NCBI RefSeq assembly: GCF_039555335.1 | Contig: NC_092642.1 | Coordinates: forward strand, 11,606,243 to 11,670,242 | Reading direction: 5' to 3' | DNA: 64,000 bases | Source: Amphiura filiformis | Lineage: Eukaryota > Echinodermata > Ophiuroidea > Amphilepidida > Amphiuridae | Shown: one piece after another, positions 34,401-47,100 of the stretch | Numbering within the stretch: position 1 is the stretch's first letter | How the letters are laid out: each line of letters starts with the position of its first letter | The notes under the pieces: generated by a model | Told to the model about the DNA's origin: nothing | Database searches by the model: none | Seen by the model: the letters and a program-made list of their open reading frames with translations, nothing else | Position numbers and translations under genes: made by a program

Positions 34401-35418
34401 TTACGTATTGGGCTCTATACATTCTTTATGCGTTACACGGTCGGTAAAGCTCTTTTATCCGGATTTTTCGCATATATGGACATGACCTGACCTCCAGTTA
34501 ATATTTATCGAACAAAGAAAACAATTCGAGTGGGTCTAATTTTTTTTTACGTATTGGGCTCTTTACATTTTTTATGTGTTTTGGAGGTTACACTGTCGGA
34601 AAAGCTCTTTTATCCGGATTTTTTCGCATATATGGAAATGACTTGACCTCCGGTTAATATTTATCGAAGAAAGAAAACAATTCGAGTGGGTCTAATTTTT
34701 TGTTACGTATTGGGCTCTATACATTTTTGTATGCGTTTTGGAGGTTACACTGTCGGAAAAGCTCTTTTATCCGGATTTTTTCTCATATATGGACATGACT
34801 TGACCTCCAGTTAATATTTATCGAAGAAAGAAAAAAAATTCGAGTGGGTCTAATTTTTTGTTACGTATTGGGCTCTATACATTTTTTATGCGTTTTGGAG
34901 GTTACACTGTCGGAAAAGCTCTTTTATCCGGATTTTTTCGCATATATGGAAATGACTTGACCTCCGGTTAATATTTATCGAAGAAAGAAAACAATTCGAG
35001 TGGGTCTAATTTTTGTTACGTATTGGGCTCTTTTACATTTTTATGCGTTTTGAAGGTTACACCGTCGGAAAAGCTCTTTTATCCGCATTTTTTCGCATTT
35101 ATGGACATGACATGACCTCCAGTTAATATTTATCGAAGAAAGAAAAAAAATCGAGTGGGTCTAAATTTTTGCTACGTTATGCGTTTTGGAGGTTACACTG
35201 TCGGAAAAGCTTCCTTTATCCGGATTTATTCGTATAATTTATATGGACATGACTTAACCTCCGGTTAATATTTATCGAAGAAAGAAAAAATTCGTGTGGG
35301 TCTAATTTTTTGTTACGTATTGGGCTCTTTTACATTTTTATGCGTTTTGAAGGTTACACCGTCGGAAAAGCTCTTTTATCCGCATTTTTTTCGCATTTAG
35401 GGACATGACATGACCTCC
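31489..35418 (+). repeat. Left arm, inner satellite array (146/156 bp)
   Basis: About 26 head-to-tail units beginning GTTACGTATTGGGCTC and containing GGAGGTTACACTGTCGG, TTTATCCGGA, CGCATATATGGACATGA and TTAATATTTATCGAA. Two length classes exist: units of about 155-156 bp, and units of about 146 bp that lack the TTTTGGAGG stretch. Open frames in it arise because 156 is divisible by 3. Confidence 0.9.
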
Positions 35419-36881
35419 ACAACCACACTACAGCAATTCTTGTCACCTATACCACCATATTAGGTAGTTTTTCGTAAGCTTCACTTTTGTGATTTTGGTA
35501 ACTATTTTATATTTATGTGTCCAATCCATCTCAACTAGGCAATCTAAATTGTACTCACCATTTACATCCCAAGGTATTTTAGTATATCCACCTCACACCT
35601 TTTCAATATTATATCCAGTAAAAAACAAAATATTAAAATTGATGCCTCATTATAATATCACAGACTATCACAAAATTTTCAAAATAGATGCCTAAATTTG
35701 ACCTGAACCAAGTGACCTATAACCTGACCTATATGATGACATAATATAGCCTTTTTTCGCTCAGGTACACCTGGGTGAATATATACATCCAGTTTAGACC
35801 TTGGAATTAAAGTCGACCTTTGAACCTAAGTAGCTCCAAGTCAGGCTTCTTCTGCAAATGCTTTTGCTTTGTCTTCACTAAAAATATTTTATAGGATAAT
35901 ATTTGATAGGATAATGCCTGGTAATGGAAATGCAGACTATAAATGCTAGCTACTAAATTAACCTCACTCCCTATGACATAGTTCATAATATATATGCAGC
36001 AGTGAGATATCTAACTTGAGGTAGGCATAGAATATTAGCCTCATTTCCCATGAAATTACTTATAAAACTGTTCTGTAGCCCATAGTGGAGGGTTTTTTTT
36101 ACCTGGGGATGATATTAGTTTCAATAGTTATAGGTGTTGACAGATTGATAGTGGTCTGGAAGTTCAAGTTAGTAAATTACATACTGCTCAGGAACTTCTT
36201 TAGATCAGATTTTGTTTGCCAGCCAACTAGATCAACTGTGCATGGCCAAATATACAATACCAAATGCCCATGAACTTCTTAAATTTGCATTGAGAGGTAC
36301 TTGTTCTGACTGATATGGATTTGATATAATCAGCCCAGCATAACAACATTATTTACAACATTGAATTTTAAGGCCAAATGTTTATATCTTCTCCATTATT
36401 GCACACAGTATTTTGATGCATTATCTGAATAGGTATAGTTTCATACACGTAGCCCTTAAGGTTTCAACTTCCTCTCTAGTTGAAAGTAAGTGGCCACTAA
36501 TGTAATGAAGTTCTTAGCATTAACCAAAACAGGTCCAGTTTTAAACCTTTAACTTGTTGTTTTCATACAATTTTAATAATTGATTTAACTATAGGAAGGA
36601 AGGAATATATGCTAGGCCTAGTATGGTGCCCAGTCATTCCTTTTTGATTGCGGTAACGTAACTTTGCGGGCTGCCGCTAGAAGGGGGTGGGGTGGTATGG
36701 GTTGAGACACCCCTCCTCCAATTCTTAATGTTGTCGGCAAAAGTGACGGTTGTCGGCAAAACATATAGGATTGTCGGCAGATTACAAAAGCCAATGTGCG
36801 GAAGTTGTTGTTATACAATATTGTTATTGTAAAAGTAGTTAATAATGAAAAAAAAAATATTGAGGAAAAATTTTGATAATT

Positions 36882-36920
36882 ACCCCCCCCCACACACACC
36901 CCCACACACACACACACACT
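36882..36920. repeat. C-run plus (CA)n microsatellite
   Basis: A run of C followed by imperfect CA repeats. Confidence 0.85.
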
Positions 36921-37129
36921 TTTTAGATTCTTAAGCGCCCTGGCGAAAAAATAAAATTGGGATCTACAATTCACAATTGTATTAGACAGACCAAGATATT
37001 TCCGTCGGCAAAATTATGCCGTATACCCCCACCACCCCCAATCCGATTGGTCTAACGACGCCTCTGCTTACTTTGGGTCAGGGTGCCTGGGGCCGAAAGT
37101 AGATCGGGTGCACTGACAAAGGGTGTACA

Positions 37130-37500
37130 ATGTTACTAAAGGTTCGCTATTCCGAAAAACGGTTCTCTATTTCGAATGTTATCTATTCCGAAAATTGTCA
37201 AAACACAAACAGGCTCTCTATTCCGAAAACAAAAAGGTTCTATATTCCGAATATGAAAAAAGTTCGTTATTCCGAATATGAAAAATGGGTTCTCTATTCC
37301 GAAATCGAATAAAGGTTCTTTATTCCGAAACAAGTCACCGTGTTCTCTACTCCGAATATGAAAAAAATTGCTCTCTATTCGGAATATGAAAAAAACATTC
37401 TTCATTCCGAAATCTAAATAGGGTTCTTTATTCCGAAATGAGTCACCGTGATCTCTATTCCGAATTATAAAAAGGGTGCATTTTTCCGAATATGTCGTTG
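37130..37500. repeat. TATTCCGAA minisatellite
   Basis: About 13 degenerate units of 18-35 bases built on GGTTCTNTATTCCGAA plus TATGAAAAA. Units at both ends are more diverged than the central ones. Confidence 0.85.
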
Positions 37501-38044
37501 TTGAATCATGTTTGCGCCCTCTAGAAAGGTCCTTTGAAGTTGACCAAAGCACCACTAAACTAATGTGTCATGTGTGGAAAAACCGTAATAAATGTCTGTT
37601 TAAAAAAAAAATAATTCGATAGAGGTATCTGGAGTTCCTCTGATTTCTTGTGAAGGTAGAGAATAGTTTGAAGTTTGTAACTGTGGAGTCTGCAATGTTT
37701 TGCACGTGAAGAACAATTATAGAAAATTAGCTAATTTGCATACAATTTGCATGGTCACCTCACCGTCATCATGCACGGTCATCAAGTATAATGCTAATCA
37801 GACAATCTGAAAATTCAACAAACTTTAACCATTATGTAGGCCTAATAATCACATATAATCACATAATCACTTACTTGGAATGAAGCAAATTTTAAACATT
37901 GCTGTTCCTTACCTACATAAATTTGCATACTACCTTTTAACAATTTGGGCAATTTTACAATCTTGTAAATTTGCGTTGTTAGGTAAAATATGATTCATAT
38001 TTCTTTTATTGAGTATAGCTATAATCAAGGAAAAACATTTCTTC

Positions 38045-38860
38045 AGAAGAAGGTTGGGGTCCGGGTGTGAGCGTATTCGTGGGGAATCTACTGAAGATAG
38101 CTGATGGCGATGTCATTGCTATCTACTAAAGATAGCTGATGACTATGTGAAGTCATTTCTATCTACTGAAGATGGCTGATGGCTATATGTGATGTCAGTG
38201 CTACCTACTGATATTAGCGGAAGGCTATGTGAAGTCTTTGTTATCTGCTGAAGATAGCTGAAGTTATTCTCACCTACTAAAGGGAAACAGGACATTTCGC
38301 ATCCCTACCATTTCACCCCCTACGTGCTGAACTGCTGGATATAGTGCCCACACACCACGTATCCACTAAAGGGAAACAGGACACTTCGCCTACCTGACAT
38401 TTCGCCCCCTATATGCTGAACTGCTAAATACAGTGCCAACCCACCGAATTAGTTATGGTTAGGGTTTAGGGTTTGGACTTAGGGTAATGGTTTAGGGTTT
38501 AGGATATTCGGGTTAAGGTTTTCAGAGCGTAAGGGTAAGGGCGCTGCTTGTGGTTAGGGTTTTGGTTTGGGACTTGGGTTAAGATTTATAGTTATAGGGC
38601 TTAGGGTTAGGGTTAAAGGTTAGGGTTAGGGTATTGTCAACTTGATACAGTATTTGCCAATTTAGAAATGGTCATATAAAGTCATTGTTATCTATTGATA
38701 TTAGCTGATGGCTATGTAAAGTCATATATATTTACTGAGGTTGCTGATGTGAAGTAATTGCTATCTACTGAAGATAGCTGATGGTTATGTAAAGACAGTG
38801 CTATCAAATGATAGCAGGTTGTTCTGTGAAGTCATTGCTATCTACTGAAGATTATATTTC
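38045..38860. repeat. ~45-bp repeats (CTACTGAAGATAGCTGATGG) split by inserts
   Basis: About six units at 38075-38275 and six more at 38660-38860 with the phrase CTATCTACTGAAGATAGCTG. The two blocks are separated by an 89-bp tandem pair (38276 and 38365, ACTAAAGGGAAACAGGACA) and a telomere-like tract. Confidence 0.8.
38452..38636. repeat. Degenerate TTAGGG (telomere-like) tract
   Basis: Imperfect GGTTAGGGTTT and TTAGGGTTAGGG units over 185 bases, best at 38605-38632. It is internal, not a chromosome end. Confidence 0.75.
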
Positions 38861-39478
38861 ATATTGTATTTCATTGTGGCATTTTTCCGAGGGGGCGTTG
38901 AACCTCCTTGATATACGAGCGTCATTCAAAAAGTTCTACCTCCACTCTTATAACTTCTGTCCTGTATAAAATGATAGCTTCTTCAAGTTTAGCATAATTG
39001 TACATTTAAATGTTACCTACACTGTATTTTGATACATTTTCCATATTTTTGTAGGTGAACTCATAACCAGAGTAAGATTTTATATTCCGGAAACGATAAA
39101 AAGTCGTAAACATGTAAATGAAAATATGTGTGTATACCTCTTAGGAGATTAGATCGATATACAAGTGTTATGATTAGGTAAAAAAAAAGTTGTTGCATTG
39201 CCCTCCGCGGCCGGGTCAAAATCGCGAAAATAATTATTTGCCTCTCTTCACTCATGTTACTGTAAAATAGTAGGTATCAAATGGTTGAGTTGGTACAAAA
39301 AAATCCGGCAGGCTGTACCAAGATTTTAGGCTTGGGAGGGCAAGACAACAATTTAGTTTTTTGGCCTAATATGCTAGCATATTATAACTGAAACAACATC
39401 AAATGTGTAACCAAACATCAATAATACCAGTTATAACAATGTATTTTAGGTTTAAAAACATATCCCAGCATCCAATTA

Positions 39479-39661
39479 TTTTCGGTAAATCCCATAAGCC
39501 TTTGCGAGTACACCTGAGATGTCGTTACTTGACGTCACGTCGACATATATAATGCGCAGTAACGATGTTTGCTAAACGATGTTCGCATCGGCCTGACGCG
39601 TACTGAAGTCAAATGACGACATATCAGGTGTAATCGCGAAAGCTTATGGGTTCACCGAAAA
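39479..39661. mobile_element. 183-bp palindromic MITE
   Basis: TTTTCGGTAAATCCCATAAG at the left is matched inverted at the right with about five changes over the outer 50 bases. The centre holds ACGTCACGTCGACATAT. No certain target duplication. Confidence 0.65.
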
Positions 39662-41157
39662 GATCAATTACACGAAATAGATACTGAAGTAATAATTTAG
39701 CAAGATTGAAAAAATATGTGCGTGTCCGATTACCGCTCCGCACCACACCCTAAATCAGCACCAATGGAGTATGGAGTAGGCCTATTTTAGAACCGGAAAC
39801 TGGGGCGGGTTAATGGGGTTACAGAACTTTTGTTCATAGGTCGTACGTAATTATGTATCATTCCATTATCCAAAGACGGAACCGAACCAAGATTGTGGGA
39901 CAGTCCAGGACAGTCTGTGCACACATCTCACACAACACGCATCTGAAAGTTTGTTCGGTGCATCATGCAGTTATTGTTGCCTACATGTATGCACACAACA
40001 CAGGGGCACTCACAATAGGCAATTGACCCCTACTGGTAGCGCTGTGTTGTAGATATAGGAGATGAATTAGTTAGCGTCATATATCAAAAAGTATAAAAGC
40101 TATGATTTTAGTACTTGCTCTATGTTTCAATTACTTATTCTTTTCAAAATTTCTGAATTTTCAACCCGGTACATGCTTCAATAACGAGGGACCATACATT
40201 TGTATGAGAAAGAAATCCTACCATCTATATCCAAACTCCCGTGTTATTCTAATGCACATTTTGCTTTACCGGACCGCCCTGGCTTGGGCGCATTTGGAAG
40301 AGGGGTGTCACGAAACCGTAATAGGTACAAACTTAGTACTTTCTGTCAATCAAGTATGGTTTATTCTCTACATGTCAATCTTTAAATCAAAAGCATAGTC
40401 CTTAAAATAACGGGGGACCACCTTGATGAGTAAATGACAGCAAACCATTGCAAAATACCCCAAAACTCGGTCAGTGGAGCTCTGCCCGTACATGTCAATA
40501 ACGTCATTATCCATTGGATTAGTCGACCGTAGCGGACAATTCGATCGCTCATTGGATTTATATTATCACGTGGTAATAAATTGCATTGGACAATCGATTA
40601 CTATTATAATGGTTTAGTACTGCATATCTCGGTTTAATCTTCACTAAGCGGGTTTATGGTTGGAAATGTCACGGTGAATTTGTCGTGGACATAACTGCAC
40701 TATGGTTTTAACAAGCGATTTGTTACACGGGTATTGCTTCAGTTGGCTTCACCGCTAAAAATATCAGAATAAAACCATTTTTTTTACATTAACACCTACA
40801 CATGGAATAACCTATCAAAAATAACACTTTTTTGTCTATAACTAATATTAATGGGATATCAAATGAAGTCGAACCATGAAACCAAAAAATCCTATAAACC
40901 CCATTTTTTGACACGCAAACCTCCAATCGCATACCATAACAAAATCTGTGAACTTTTAGTCCTAATGTATATGGCATATTGGATGGCCTAGGGGAAAGTT
41001 AGCCCATATTTGCAAGACTATCCTTGCCTTCAAGGTAAAACAAACATACTCATACTACCCTCGGGCCATGGGCTGGCCTGGTGTCAGATCTTACCCAGGG
41101 AAAGATGACATTCCAATACGGTATGCGCCTATAAAAGAAATAGTCGGTACATCATGT

Positions 41158-44100
41158 TTCTTCAATAAATAAATATTAATTGGAGATCAAATCAAGTAAA
41201 TCCTTGCGAAAAAATCCGGATAAAAGAACTTTTCCGACAGTGTAACCTCCAAAACGCATAACGTAACAAAAAATTAGACCCCACCCGATTTTTTTTTTTT
41301 TTTTCGATAAATATTAACTGGAGGTCAAGTCATGTCCATATATGCGAAAAAATCCGGATAAAAGAGCTTTTCCGACAGTGTAACCACCAAAACGCATAAA
41401 AATGTAAAGAGCCCAATACGTAACAAAAAATTAGACCCACTCGATTTTTTTTTCTTTCTTCGATAAATATTATCCGGAGGTCAGATCATGTCCATATATG
41501 CGAAAAAATCCGGATAAAAGAGCTTTTCCGACAGTAAAACTCCAAAACGCATAAAAAATGTATACAGCCCAATACGTAACAAAATATTAGAACCACTTGA
41601 ATTTTTTTCTTTCTTCGATAAATATTAACTGGAGGTCAGGTCATGTCCATATATGCGAAAAAATCCGGATAAAGGAAGCTTTTCCGACAGCGTAACCTCC
41701 AAAACGCAAGACGTAACAAAAAATTAGACCCACTCGAATTTTTTTTTTCTTTCTTCGATAAATATTAACTGGAGGTCAGGTCATGTCCATATATGCGAAA
41801 AAATCTGGATAAAAGAGCTTTTCCGACAGTGTAACCTCCAAAACGCATAAAATAGAGCCCAATAAGTAACAAAAAATTAGACCCACTCGATTTTTTTCTT
41901 TCTTCGATAAATATTAACCTGAGGTCAAGTCATGTCCATATATGCGAAAAAATCCGGATAAAAGAGCTTTTCCGACGGTGTAACCTCCAAAACGCATAAA
42001 AGCCCAATATGTAACAAAAAATTAGACCCACTCGAATTTTTTTTCTTTCTTCGATAAATATTAACCGGAGGTCAAGTCATGTCCATATATGCGAAAAAAT
42101 CCGGATAAAAGAGTTTTTCCGACAGTGTAACCTCCAAAAAGCATAAAAATGTATAGAGCACAAACCGGAACAAAAAAATTAGACCCACTCGAATTTTTTT
42201 TTTTTCTTTCTTCGATAAATATTAACCGGAGGTCAAGTCATGTCCATATATGCGAAAAAATCCGGATAAAAGAGCTTTTCCGACGGTGTAACCTCCAAAA
42301 CGCATAAAAGCCCAATACGTAACAAAAAATTAGACCCACTCGAATTTTTTTTTTTTCTTTCTTCGATAAATATTAACCGGAGGTCAAGTCATGTCCATAT
42401 ATGCGAAAAAATCCGGATAAAAGAGTTTTTCCGACAGTGTAACCTCCAAAAAGCATAAAAAATGTATAGAGCCCAATACGTAACAAAAATTAGACCCACT
42501 CGAATTTTTTTTCTTTCTTCGATAAATATTAACCGGAGGTCAAGTCATGTCCATATATGCGAAAAAATCCGGATAAAAGAGTTTTTCCGACAGTGTAACT
42601 TCCAAAAAGCATAAAAAATGTATAGAGCCCAATACGTAACAAAAAATTAGAACCACTCGAATTTTTTCTTTCTTCGATAAATATTAACTGGAGGTCAGGT
42701 CATGTCCATATATGCGAAAAAATCCGGATAAATGAAGCTTTTCCGACAGCGTAACCTCCAAAACTCAAAACGTAACAAAAAATTAGACCCACTCGAATTT
42801 TTTTCTTTCTTAGATAAATATTAACCGGAGGTCAAGTCATGTCCATATATGCGAAAACATTCCGGATAAAAGAGCTTTTCCGACAGTGTAAACTACAAAA
42901 CGTATAAAAAATGTAAAGAGCCCAATACGTAACAAAAAATTAGAACTACTCGAATTTTTTTCTTTCTTCGATAAATATTTACTGGAGGTCAGGTAATGTC
43001 CATATATGCGAAAACAATCCGGATAAAAGAGCTTTTCCGACAGTGTAAACTCCAAAACGGTTAAAAAATGTAAAGAGCCCAATACGTAACAAAAAAATTA
43101 GACCCACTCGAATTGTTTTCTTTCTTAGATAAATATTAACCGAAGGTCAAGTCATGTCCATATATGCAAAAAAAATCCGGATAAAAGAGCTTTTCCGACA
43201 GCGTAACCTCCAAAACGCATAAAAATGTAAAGAGCCCAATAGCCGAATTTTGTTCTTTCTTCGAAAAATATTAACTGGAGGTCAGGTAATGTCCATATAT
43301 GCGAAAACAATCCGGATAAAAGAGCTTTTCCGACAGTGTAAACTCCAAAACGTATAAAAAATGTAAAGAGCCCAATACGTAACAAAATATTAGACCCACT
43401 CGAATTTTTTCTTTCTTCGATAAATATTAACTGGAGGTCAGCTCATGTCCATATATGCGAAAAAATCCGGATAAAAGAGCTTTACCGACAGTGTAACCTC
43501 CAAAACACATAAAAATGTATAGAGCCCAATACGTAACAAAAAATTAGACCCACTCGAATTTTTTTTTTTCTTTCTTCGATAAATATTAACTGGAGGTCAG
43601 GTCATGTCCATATAATGCGAAAAAATCCGGATAAAAGAGCTTTACCGACCGTGTAACGCATAAAGAATGTATAGAGCCCAATACGTAACAAAAAATTAGA
43701 CCCACTCGATTTTTTTTTTCTTTCTTCGATAAATATTAAATGGAGGTCAGGTCATGTCCATATATGCAAAAAAATCCGGATAAAAGAGCTTTTCCGACAG
43801 TGTAACCTCCAAAACGCATAATAAATGTAAAGAGCCCAATACGTAACATAAAGTTAGACCCATTCGAATTTTTTTCTTTCTTCGATAAATATTAACTGGA
43901 GGTCAGCTCATGTCCATGTATGCGAACAAATCCGGACAAAAGAGCTTTACCGACAGTGTAACCTCCAAAACACATAAAAAAATGTATAGAGCCCAATACG
44001 TAACAAAAAATTAGACCCACTCGAATTGTTTTCTTTCTTCGATAAATATTAACCGGAGGTCAAGTCATTTCCATATATGCGAAAAATCCGGATAAAAGAG

Positions 44101-47100
44101 CTTTTCCGACAGTGTAACCTCCAAAACGCATAACGTAACAAAAAATTAGACCCACTCGAATTGTTTTCTTTCTTCGATAAAAATTAACCGGAGGTCAAGT
44201 CATTTCCATATATGCGAAAAAATCCGGATAAAGGAGCTTTTCCGACAGTGTAACCTCCAAAACACATAAATGTAAAGAGCCCAATACGTAACAAAATATT
44301 AGACCCACTCGAATTGCTTTCTTTGTTCGATAAATATTAACTGGAGGTCAGGTCATGTCCATATATGCGAAAAAGTCCGGATAAAAGAGCTTTACCGACC
44401 GTGTAACGCATAAAGAATGTATAGAGCCCAATACGTAACAAAAAATTAGACCCACTCGAATTGTTTTCTTTGTTCGATAAATATTAACTGGAGGTCAGGT
44501 CATGTCCATATTATGCGAAAAAATCCGGATAAAAGAGCTTTACCGACAGTGTAACCTCCAAAACACATAAAAAATGTATAGAGCCCAATACGTAAAAAAA
44601 ATTAGACCCACTCGAATTGTTTTCTTTCTTCGATAAAAATTAACCGGAGGTCAAGTCATTTCCATATATGCGAAAAAATCCGGATAAAGGAGCTTTTCCG
44701 ACAGTGTAACCTCCAAAACACATAAAAAATGTAAAGAGCCCAATACGTAACAAAATATTAGACCCACTCGAATTGCTTTCTTTGTTCGATAAGTATTAAC
44801 CGGAGGTCAAGTCATGTCCATATATGCGAAAAAGTCCGGATAAAAGAGCTTTACCGACCGTGTAACGCATAAAGAATGTATAGAGCCCAATACGTAACAA
44901 AAAATTAGACCCACTCGAATTGTTTTCTTTGTTCGATAAATACTAACTGGAGGTCAGGTCATGTCCATATATGCGAACAAATCCGGATAAAAGAGCTTTA
45001 CCGACAGTGTAACCTCCAAAACACATAAAAAATGTATAGAGCCCAATACGTAACAAAAAATTAGACCCACTCGAATTGTTTTCTTTCTTCGATAAAAATT
45101 AACCGGAGGTCAAGTCATTTCCATATATGCGAAAAAATCCGGATAAAGGAGCTTTTCCGACAGTGTAACCTCCAAAACACATAAAAAATGTAAAGAGCCC
45201 AATACGTAACAAAATATTAGACCCACTCGAATTGCTTTCTTTGTTCGATAAATATTAACTGGAGGTCAGGTCATGTCCATATATGCGAAAAAGTCCGGAT
45301 AAAAGAGCTTTACCGACCGTGTAACGCATAAAGAATGTATAGAGCCCAATACGTAACAAAAAATTAGACCCACTCGAATTGTTTTCTTTGTTCGATAAAT
45401 ATTAACTGGAGGTCAGGTCATGTCCATATATGCGAAAAAATCCGGATAAAAGAGCTTTACCGACAGTGTAACCTCCAAAACACATAAAAAATGTATAGAG
45501 CCCAATACGTAACAAAAAATTAGACCCACTCGAATTGTTTTCTTTCTTCGATAAATATTAACCGGAGGTCAAGTCATTTCCATATATGCGAAAAAATCCG
45601 GATAAAAGAGCTTTTCCGACAGTGTAACCTCCAAAACACATAAAAAATGTAAAGAGCCCAATACGTAACAAAAAATTAGACCCACTCGAATTTTTTTTTC
45701 TTTGTTCGATAAATATTAACTGGAGGTCAGGTCATGTCCATATATGCGAAAAATCCGGATAAAAGAGCTTTACCGACCGTGTAACGCATAAAGAATGTAT
45801 AGAGCCCAATACGTAACAAAAAATTAGACCCACTCGAATTGTTTTCTTTGTTCGATAAATATTAACTGGAGGTCAGGTCATGTCCATATATGCGAAAAAA
45901 TCCGGATAAAAGAGCTTTACCGACCGTGTAACGCATAAAGAATGTATAGAGCCCAATACGTAACAAAAAATTAGACCCACTCGATTTTTTTTCTTTCTTC
46001 GATAAATATTAAATGGAGGTCAGGTCATGTCCATATATGCAAAAAAATCCGGATAAAAGAGCTTTTCCGACAGTGTAACCTCCAAAACGCATAAAAAATG
46101 TAAAGAGCCCAATACGCAACAAAAAATTAGACCCACCCGAATTTTTCTTCTTTGTTCGATAAATATTAACTGGAGGTCAGCTCATGTCCATATATGCGAA
46201 AAAATCCGGATAAAAGAGCTTTACCGACAGTGTAACCTCCAAAACACATAAAAAAATGTATAGAGCCCAATACGTAACAAAAATTAGACCCACTCGAATT
46301 GTTTTCTTTCTTCGATAAATATTAACCGGAGGTCAAGTCATTTCCATATATGCGAAAAAATCCGGATAAAAGAGCTTTTCCGACAGTGTAACCTCCAAAA
46401 CACATAAAAAATGTAAAGAGCCCAATACGTAACAAAAAATTAGACCCACTCGAATTTTTTTCTTTGTTCGATAAATATTAACTGGAGGTCAGGTCATGTC
46501 CATATATGCGAAAAATCCGGATAAAAGAGCTTTACCGACCGTGTAACGCATAAAGAATGTATAGAGCCCAATACGTAACAAAAAAATTAGACCCACTCGA
46601 ATTTTTTTTTTTCTTTCTTCGATAAATATTAAATGGAGGTCAGGTCATGTCCATATATGCGAAAAAATCCGGATAAAAGAGCTTTTCCGACAGTGTAACC
46701 TCCAAAACGCATAAAAAATGTAAAGAGCCCAATACGTAACAAAAAATCAGACCCACTCGAATTTTTTTCTTTCTTCCATAAATATTAACTGGAGGTCAGC
46801 TCATGTCCATATTTGGGAAAAATCCGGATAAAAGAACTTTACCGACAGTGTAACCTCCAAAACGCATAAAAAATGCAAAGAGCCCAATACGTAACAAAAA
46901 ATTAGACCCACTCGAATTTTTTTTCTTTGTTCGATAAATATTAACTGGAGGTCAAGTCATGTCCATATATGCGAACAAATCCGGATAAAGGAGCTTTACC
47001 GACAGTGTAACCCATAAAGAATGTATAGAGCCCAATACGTAACAAAAAATTAGACCCATTCGATTTTTTTTTTTTTTTTTCGATAAATATTAACTGGATG

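Larger units (their letters stand above)
35419..41157. other. Loop of the foldback element, no gene
   Basis: 5.7 kb between the two arms. The longest frames (98-139 codons) have no recognisable domain. It contains several unrelated repeats listed separately. The stretches 35419-36880, 37500-38040, 38946-39478 and 39662-41157 show nothing I can support. Confidence 0.55.

Noticed and set aside
37136..37555. 139-codon frame on the minus strand
   Set aside because: Lies in the TATTCCGAA minisatellite; its Phe/Arg/Asn-rich periodicity follows the repeat.
38452..38636. True chromosome end
   Set aside because: The TTAGGG units are degenerate and flanked by unrelated sequence on both sides.
38910..39255. 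Mariner-like end (ACGAGCGTCATTCAAAAAGTT) with a minus-strand Met frame starting MSEERQ
   Set aside because: The end phrase is suggestive of a mariner TIR, but no second TIR or transposase motif (catalytic D,D34D) was found.
40102..40398. 98-codon frame in the foldback loop
   Set aside because: No recognisable domain, no supporting codon pattern, and an overlapping alternative frame of similar quality.
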